Below the pieces are notes generated by a model. That model did not search any database. It was not told the DNA's origin and was given only the letters and a program-made list of their open reading frames with translations. A program made the position numbers and the translations under genes. DNA of 64,000 bases from Paenibacillus_G elgii_A (GTDB lineage Bacteria > Bacillota > Bacilli > Paenibacillales > NBRC-103111). This document shows positions 59,927 through 64,000 of this stretch, piece by piece. The DNA is taken from assembly GCA_042219835.1 (NCBI GenBank), contig JBHJMN010000015.1:56007-120006 (forward strand), in the 5' to 3' direction. Every line of letters starts with the position of its first letter. Positions within the stretch are counted from its first letter, which is position 1.

Positions 59927-60853
59927 ATGAGCGTTGTGTTTCTCTTTCCCGGCCAAGGTTCTCAACAGACAGGAATGCTCCATCAATTGCCTGATCATCC
60001 GGTGATCGAAGCAACTTTTCATGAGGCAAGCGAGGTATTGAAAGAAGACATGGATACGTTAGATTCAGAAAAGTCTCTTTCCTCTACGGTTGCCGTTCAA
60101 CTTGCTTTACTTATTTCCGGAGTAGCTGCGGCTCGTGCTTTACAAGCGGAAGGAGCATCGCCGAATTGGGTGGCCGGTCATTCTGTGGGAGCCTTCGGTG
60201 CTGCTGTCATTTCCAATGTTTTGGAGTTCAAAGACGCGTTACAGCTTGTAAAGCTGCGTGCCACGCTAATGGAAAATGCATATCCAAGGGGGTATGGGAT
60301 GGGGGTTGTCGTAGGTCTCCATGAACGCCGATTATTTGAAATCATCCAAAAAGAATTTACGCGCGAGGAGCCTGTCTACATAGCTAATCTGAATGCTCCT
60401 CAACAAATTACCTTTGCAGGTGCGATTGCCGGGCTCGAAAAAGTCTTTGCAGCCGCGCGTTTGTCAGGTGCTCGGATGGCCCGGTTATTGAACGTAAGCG
60501 TTCCTTCGCATTGCCCGTTGCTCAATCGGGTATCAGAGGAGTTGATGGCGGCTTTGGAAAGAACAGCTTTGCGTGAACCAACTGTCCCTTACGCAGCGAA
60601 CGTTAACGCACGAACTCTTAAGAACGCAGCAGCCATCAGAAAAGACCTTGCATTAAGCGTTGCTAAGCCTGTTCGGTGGCACGATGCAACTACGCTGTTA
60701 TATGAACGGGGAGCCAGGCTGTTTGTGGAAATGTCGCCTGGTCACATCTTGACAGACCTGGCTTCTGCGGCATTTCCTACCGCACGATCGATTTCGTTCA
60801 GCAAGAGTGGATTGGAGGACGCGAAAATATTGATTTTGCGCGAGTCTTCTTAA
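59927..60853 (+). CDS. mdcH: Malonyl-CoA:ACP transacylase of malonate decarboxylase
   Basis: 308 residues; ATG 59927 behind GGGAGGATGGAAG. FabD-like: FLFPGQGSQQTGML, nucleophile in VAGHSVGAF, catalytic His in SVPSHCPLL and LFVEMSPGHILTDL. Loads the starting malonyl (or acetyl) group onto MdcC. Last gene of the operon. Confidence 0.92.
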   Translation: MSVVFLFPGQGSQQTGMLHQLPDHPVIEATFHEASEVLKEDMDTLDSEKSLSSTVAVQLALLISGVAAARALQAEGASPNWVAGHSVGAFGAAVISNVLEFKDALQLVKLRATLMENAYPRGYGMGVVVGLHERRLFEIIQKEFTREEPVYIANLNAPQQITFAGAIAGLEKVFAAARLSGARMARLLNVSVPSHCPLLNRVSEELMAALERTALREPTVPYAANVNARTLKNAAAIRKDLALSVAKPVRWHDATTLLYERGARLFVEMSPGHILTDLASAAFPTARSISFSKSGLEDAKILILRESS

Positions 60854-60856
60854 ACT

Positions 60857-60888
60857 AAAAACCCCCGGCGCCAATGCAGACGCCGGGG
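60857..60888 (-). terminator. Bidirectional terminator between mdcH and trxB
   Basis: CCCCGGCG (60863-60870) pairs with CGCCGGGG (60881-60888), 10-nt loop; T run on the minus strand (60857-60861). Serves trxB and, more weakly, mdcH. Confidence 0.85.
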
Positions 60889-60907
60889 TCATAGCCTTCC
60901 GATTCTA

Positions 60908-61849
60908 TTACAGCGCGAGCTCCTTCAGCTCGGCCGACTCCAGAAACCTCTCGCAATCGAGCGCCGCCATGCAGCCTGTGCCGGCTGCGCTGATCGCCTG
61001 CCGATACCGGCTGTCTTGAACGTCGCCACACGCGAACACGCCGGGAATGTTCGTTTCCGTCGTTCCGGGCTTCACCAGCAGGTAACCGTTCTCGTCGGTC
61101 GTCAGCTGGCCGTCCAGAAACTTCGTATTCGGCGTGTGGCCGATCGATATGAAGACCCCGCTCGTTTCGATGATTTCTTCCTCGCCGGTATCGTTGTTTC
61201 TCACCTTAAGCCCGGTAATGCCCGTTTCTCCCGTGATGACTTCCAGCGGAGTCCGGTTCAGCTTCCAGCTGATTTTCTCATTGGCGCGCGCCCGGTCCTG
61301 CATGATCTTCGACGCGCGAAGCTCGGTGCGCCGGTTCACCATAACGACCTCTGAAGCGAAACGGGTCAGGAAGCTCGCCTCTTCCATGGCCGAATCCCCG
61401 CCGCCGATGACGATAACTGTTTTGCCTCGGAAGAAGAAGCCGTCGCATGTCGCACAGGCGCTTACCCCGCGGCCGATGTTTTCCTTTTCTCCCGGAATGC
61501 CGAGGTATTTCGCAGAAGCTCCGGTGGACACGATCACCGTTTCTGCTTGAATGTCGCCCATGCCTTCTACTGAAAGTGTAAACGGCCGCTTGGAAAGATC
61601 GGCTTTGTTCACCCATCCCATCCGAAATTCGGCGCCGAAGCGTTCGGCCTGCTTACGCATATTATCCATTAATTCGGGACCCATGATCCCTTCCGGGAAG
61701 CCTGGAAAGTTCTCGACCTCGGTCGTTGTCGTGAGCTGCCCTCCCGGCTCCGGACCTTCGATCACCAAAGGCTTCAATCCCGCTCTTGCCAAATAAATAG
61801 CCGCTGTCAAACCTCCGGGGCCTGTTCCGATAATTACGCTGCTATACAT
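60908..61849 (-). CDS. trxB: Thioredoxin-disulfide reductase
   Basis: Start at ATG 61849 (MYSSVIIGTGPGGLTAAIYL) behind GAAGGAGGAACACATC. 313 residues. FAD-binding GTGPGGLTAA, redox pair CATC in SACATCDGFF, NADPH site GGGDSAMEEA, and FACGDVQDSRYRQAISAAGT. Reduces thioredoxin with NADPH. Single gene convergent with mdcH. Confidence 0.95.
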   Translation of the reverse strand: MYSSVIIGTGPGGLTAAIYLARAGLKPLVIEGPEPGGQLTTTTEVENFPGFPEGIMGPELMDNMRKQAERFGAEFRMGWVNKADLSKRPFTLSVEGMGDIQAETVIVSTGASAKYLGIPGEKENIGRGVSACATCDGFFFRGKTVIVIGGGDSAMEEASFLTRFASEVVMVNRRTELRASKIMQDRARANEKISWKLNRTPLEVITGETGITGLKVRNNDTGEEEIIETSGVFISIGHTPNTKFLDGQLTTDENGYLLVKPGTTETNIPGVFACGDVQDSRYRQAISAAGTGCMAALDCERFLESAELKELAL

Positions 61850-62062
61850 GATGTGTTCCTCCTTCATCCATCCTATCCTTAAGCTCTATCATATCTCTCT
61901 CGGAGACAGGTTGCATGAAGGTTTGATTAAGGTCGCATGAAGGATTCATGAAGAAAAAGCAGACAATTTCGTATCCATCGCTGTAGTAATTGGCTTTATT
62001 TGTGTGCTACAGTAGGGGTAAAATAATTTAGTATGGATATTTCAGATTTGGTGGTGATAACA

Positions 62063-62407
62063 ATGCCGATGTCTACAGAAAATATACAGGCATTAAAAGA
62101 TATTATTGAAGGTAAAAGTAGCGTTTGGTGGCATAAGTGGTGGGGGGATCATGCCGCTGCTCTTGAAAAGGAATTGGGAAGAACAGACTATTTAAAGTTA
62201 AAACATGGGCGTTTAACAGCTGCATCAGAATACTTGAACAACATAGGCGTTTCTTATATATGGAGTCCAAAAGGCAGGCTAGCCGAAACTTATGCGAAAT
62301 TAGACACAAGTTTATTAGATGAGGACGGCAAATTGAATGAGGCTGCGCTTGATAAACATTGGGGCGGTGCAGCGCCCTTTTACGTGGAGGGCGCTTGCCG
62401 TCGGTAA
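62063..62407 (+). CDS. Uncharacterised protein
   Basis: Start taken at ATG 62063 (MPMSTENIQALKDIIEGKSS) because GGTGGTGATAACA precedes it; an ATG at 62033 has no site. 114 residues; helical with motif VWWHKWWGDHAAALEKELGR, ending GGAAPFYVEGACRR. Overlaps the convergent 62380 gene by 28 bp at the 3' end. No family recognised; Trp/His-rich region is distinctive. Confidence 0.6.
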   Translation: MPMSTENIQALKDIIEGKSSVWWHKWWGDHAAALEKELGRTDYLKLKHGRLTAASEYLNNIGVSYIWSPKGRLAETYAKLDTSLLDEDGKLNEAALDKHWGGAAPFYVEGACRR

Positions 62408-62904
62408 TCCTCATGCGTTAAACCAAAAGCCTTGAAGTGAAAGGTGTTCGCATCCGGATTTTTGCAATCCTCGTCATCATTCGGTTCAAACCATAATTCT
62501 ACATTGCTTTTTAAAATACGAATAATAACATTCTCCAAACTCTTGTTATGCACTAAAGTAAAGCTGATTTTATGTTGATTTAAAACCTTCATTGTTTTTG
62601 ACAAAGTTAAGTACCGTGTTTTTTCAAAAAACCATTTATTTAACTGAATATGCTTTCCTGCGTTAAATCGATAAAAATTATCACACCAAATCAAGTAAAG
62701 TACATCATGATGAAAATGAAACTCAATATTTCCATACTGCCAGATATAGAGGTCATGGTTCATGTTAGACTTCGAGTCTGGATCAGGAAAGTTGTGTAAA
62801 ATCCATTCTTTTGTTTGCCCCATTTTTATATAATCAAACTCGCCATGAACAATAAACTTGAATAAATCAACATGAACAGGGTTTGTTAGTATAATATTCA
62901 TCAC
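62380..62904 (-). CDS. Uncharacterised protein, possible immunity-type
   Basis: 174 residues, ATG 62904 (or 62901) with AGATAAGGTGATG upstream. Alternating aromatic-rich sequence (FHFHHDVLYLIWCDNFYRFN, KTMKVLNQHKISFTLVHNKS) predicted mixed alpha/beta. AT-rich. Small proteins of this type are often immunity proteins, but there is no toxin next to it. Function unknown. Confidence 0.55.
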   Translation of the reverse strand: MMNIILTNPVHVDLFKFIVHGEFDYIKMGQTKEWILHNFPDPDSKSNMNHDLYIWQYGNIEFHFHHDVLYLIWCDNFYRFNAGKHIQLNKWFFEKTRYLTLSKTMKVLNQHKISFTLVHNKSLENVIIRILKSNVELWFEPNDDEDCKNPDANTFHFKAFGLTHEDYRRQAPST

Positions 62905-62996
62905 CTTATCTCAAAGCTATGTAGTTTATTTCATCTGCAAGTGGCATCCTTTATATAGAGGAGTCCCCCTTGGTCAAAGAAATGATGTTCTATCTT

Positions 62997-63530
62997 TTAA
63001 AAAATACCTACAATATCCCCTTCCTTCGGATAGACCGAAATATAATCCTCTTCACTATTAAGGTAGGCGACAGTGCATGATATTAGGAGATTATTTTTCT
63101 CTAGTTCTTTCACTATTGTTTTGATTGCAATTTCAACATCTACGACAAAACAAAAAATATTCATAGTGCCACTGCCATAATCTCCCCCATCGCAATGGCC
63201 ATTTCCCGTCCAGCCTAGACATTCATTCATCAATGATTCTACACGTCCACGCTTTTTCAAATCTTCCTCTACGTTATTGCCCTTATCAATCTTATATTGA
63301 ATCATTACTCCGGTCAGTTCTTTTTCCTCAAGGAATTGGTATCCTTCTCTGCTTTTCTCGATCGCCAATTCCTCCATAAATTTTTTGATATTCGTTCCGG
63401 TTTTCTTTGCGTGCGTTTGATGTACTCCTGTATCTCCTACTATGCCGAAATGAATATGAAATTTTTTCGAATCATACCATACTTCCCAATAGTGAAGTAA
63501 ATCATTTATGCTCTTGTACATCTTTATCAT
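62997..63530 (-). CDS. Uncharacterised protein
   Basis: 177 residues; ATG 63530 behind GAGGTGACCTGGA. Reads LLHYWEVWYDSKKFHIHFGI, KELTGVMIQYKIDKGNNVEE, MNIFCFVVDVEIAIKTIVKE. Predicted alpha/beta, Cys pair in the middle (CLGWTGNGHCDG). AT-rich like its neighbour, same strand, 93 bp upstream of it. Family not recognised; resembles small proteins found near polymorphic toxins only in size and composition. Confidence 0.6.
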   Translation of the reverse strand: MIKMYKSINDLLHYWEVWYDSKKFHIHFGIVGDTGVHQTHAKKTGTNIKKFMEELAIEKSREGYQFLEEKELTGVMIQYKIDKGNNVEEDLKKRGRVESLMNECLGWTGNGHCDGGDYGSGTMNIFCFVVDVEIAIKTIVKELEKNNLLISCTVAYLNSEEDYISVYPKEGDIVGIF

Positions 63531-63673
63531 TCCAGGTCACCTCATATTTTTTTATGGGATGTTATCTAACGTACAACGCTTTAAATTATTCTTGTATTGG
63601 ATTTATTTAGGATTTTCAAACGGCTCTCGATATTATAACGAAACTCTTTACTGCCAGCAACCGTCCGCAAACA

Positions 63674-63870
63674 TCAAAAGGAACAGAATTTCTCCTTCCT
63701 AATCAACTTACTAACCCATGCTTGTGAAAATCCTAAAATTTCGGATAATTCCTTTTGTGAAGCTTTAGGTTCTCCTTAATTGTTTGATGCAGACGATCCA
63801 ATGCTTTTTTCCTTCTTGGGGTCATTTTCTTCTTAATTGTCTCATTTACTCGAGGGAATCTTCTCAGCCT
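63674..63870 (-). pseudogene. Frameshifted small HTH protein gene
   Basis: Minus-strand reading gives TIKKKMTPRRKKALDRLHQT, IK and then a stop in the next codons; the +1 frame continues GEPKASQKELSEILGFSQAW, VSKLIRKEKFCSF. The second part is a good helix-turn-helix (ELSEILGFSQAWVSKLIR). The frames must be joined around 63765. Probably a small DNA-binding protein broken by one frameshift. Confidence 0.6.
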
Positions 63871-63877
63871 TAACGAT

Positions 63878-63935
63878 AAAAAAAGAGGACCATCCCGCGG
63901 CTTTTGTTCATTCCGCTCCGGGGATCGTCCTCTTT
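63878..63935 (-). terminator. Terminator of the gene entering from the right edge
   Basis: AAAGAGGAC (63882-63890) pairs with GTCCTCTTT (63927-63935), with further GATCCC-type inner pairing; the A run 63878-63884 is a T run on the minus strand. It ends the minus-strand gene beyond the right edge. Confidence 0.8.
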
Positions 63936-63972
63936 CCGTAGAAAGCGTTTCTTTTAGCTTAACGCTATGAAC

Positions 63973-64000
63973 TTATTTCTTCGTAACAAGCTCCAAATCA
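63973..64000 (-). CDS. C-terminal tail of a gene extending past the right edge
   Basis: Minus-strand frame GATTTGGAGCTTGTTACG AAG AAA TAA (...DLELVTKK, stop at 63973-63975), just before a terminator. Eight residues only, so the product cannot be named and the frame itself is uncertain. Confidence 0.35.

Noticed and set aside
1..64000. CRISPR arrays, tRNA or rRNA genes
   Set aside because: No regularly spaced direct repeats or clover-leaf or rRNA-like sequence were seen by reading.

Overview
The window looks like the chromosome of an endospore-forming, aerobic or facultative Paenibacillaceae-type Firmicute (Paenibacillus, Cohnella or a near relative). The evidence is AGGAGG-type ribosome binding sites, frequent GTG and TTG starts, a GerQ spore-coat gene, a germinant-receptor operon, a YjcZ-type micropeptide, a three-repeat SLH surface protein, a feuABC-ybbA siderophore operon and a 4-nt-overlap operon style. 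Most of the window is fairly GC-rich housekeeping and transport DNA. The stretch 29.4-34.6 kb is AT-richer and full of broken genes.

Layout. 0-3.6 kb: start of a class B penicillin-binding protein, a membrane-transglutaminase operon and an MFS exporter. 4.0-6.8 kb: an SLH surface protein, a broken SUKH (SMI1/KNR4) gene and a small TOPRIM protein. 6.7-10.0 kb: heme O synthase, Sco-type copper chaperone and AEC carrier (cytochrome oxidase biogenesis), then a small unknown gene. 10.0-15.0 kb: aldo/keto reductase, gerQ and an aas-lplT lysophospholipid recycling pair. 15.1-23.9 kb: one long operon (HAD, RpiR regulator, MBL hydrolase, binding protein, two permeases, two ATPases) plus a metallophosphoesterase. 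24.1-29.3 kb: spore germination operon gerA, gerB remnant, gerC, gerB, gerC. 29.4-34.6 kb: an accessory island with an exported HHGW-repeat peptide coupled to a truncated TPR-like protein, several intact or decayed secreted-protein genes, and two families of imperfect repeats. 34.6-38.6 kb: Fur-boxed feuABC-ybbA-type iron uptake. 38.8-43.2 kb: nos-type accessory operon (YtkA, NosD, NosL, NosY, NosF) without nosZ. 43.2-46.3 kb: TetR regulator, MFS efflux pump and an ABC-F pseudogene. 46.3-50.5 kb: two VOC proteins, an M28 aminopeptidase and a YitT protein. 50.7-60.9 kb: LysR regulator divergent from an M20 hydrolase, an AbgT transporter and a malonate decarboxylase set (mdcA, B, C, fused D/E, G, H). 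60.9-64 kb: trxB, unknown genes, a broken HTH gene and the end of a further gene.

The two most interesting items are (i) the 29.8-30.5 kb peptide/TPR pair, which has the layout of an RRNPP (Rap-Phr-like) pheromone cassette with a duplicated HHGW motif, and (ii) the malonate decarboxylase operon, whose entry module is an amide transporter plus an M20 amidohydrolase rather than a malonate transporter. The second suggests uptake and hydrolysis of malonyl-amide conjugates. No tRNA, rRNA or CRISPR array was seen.
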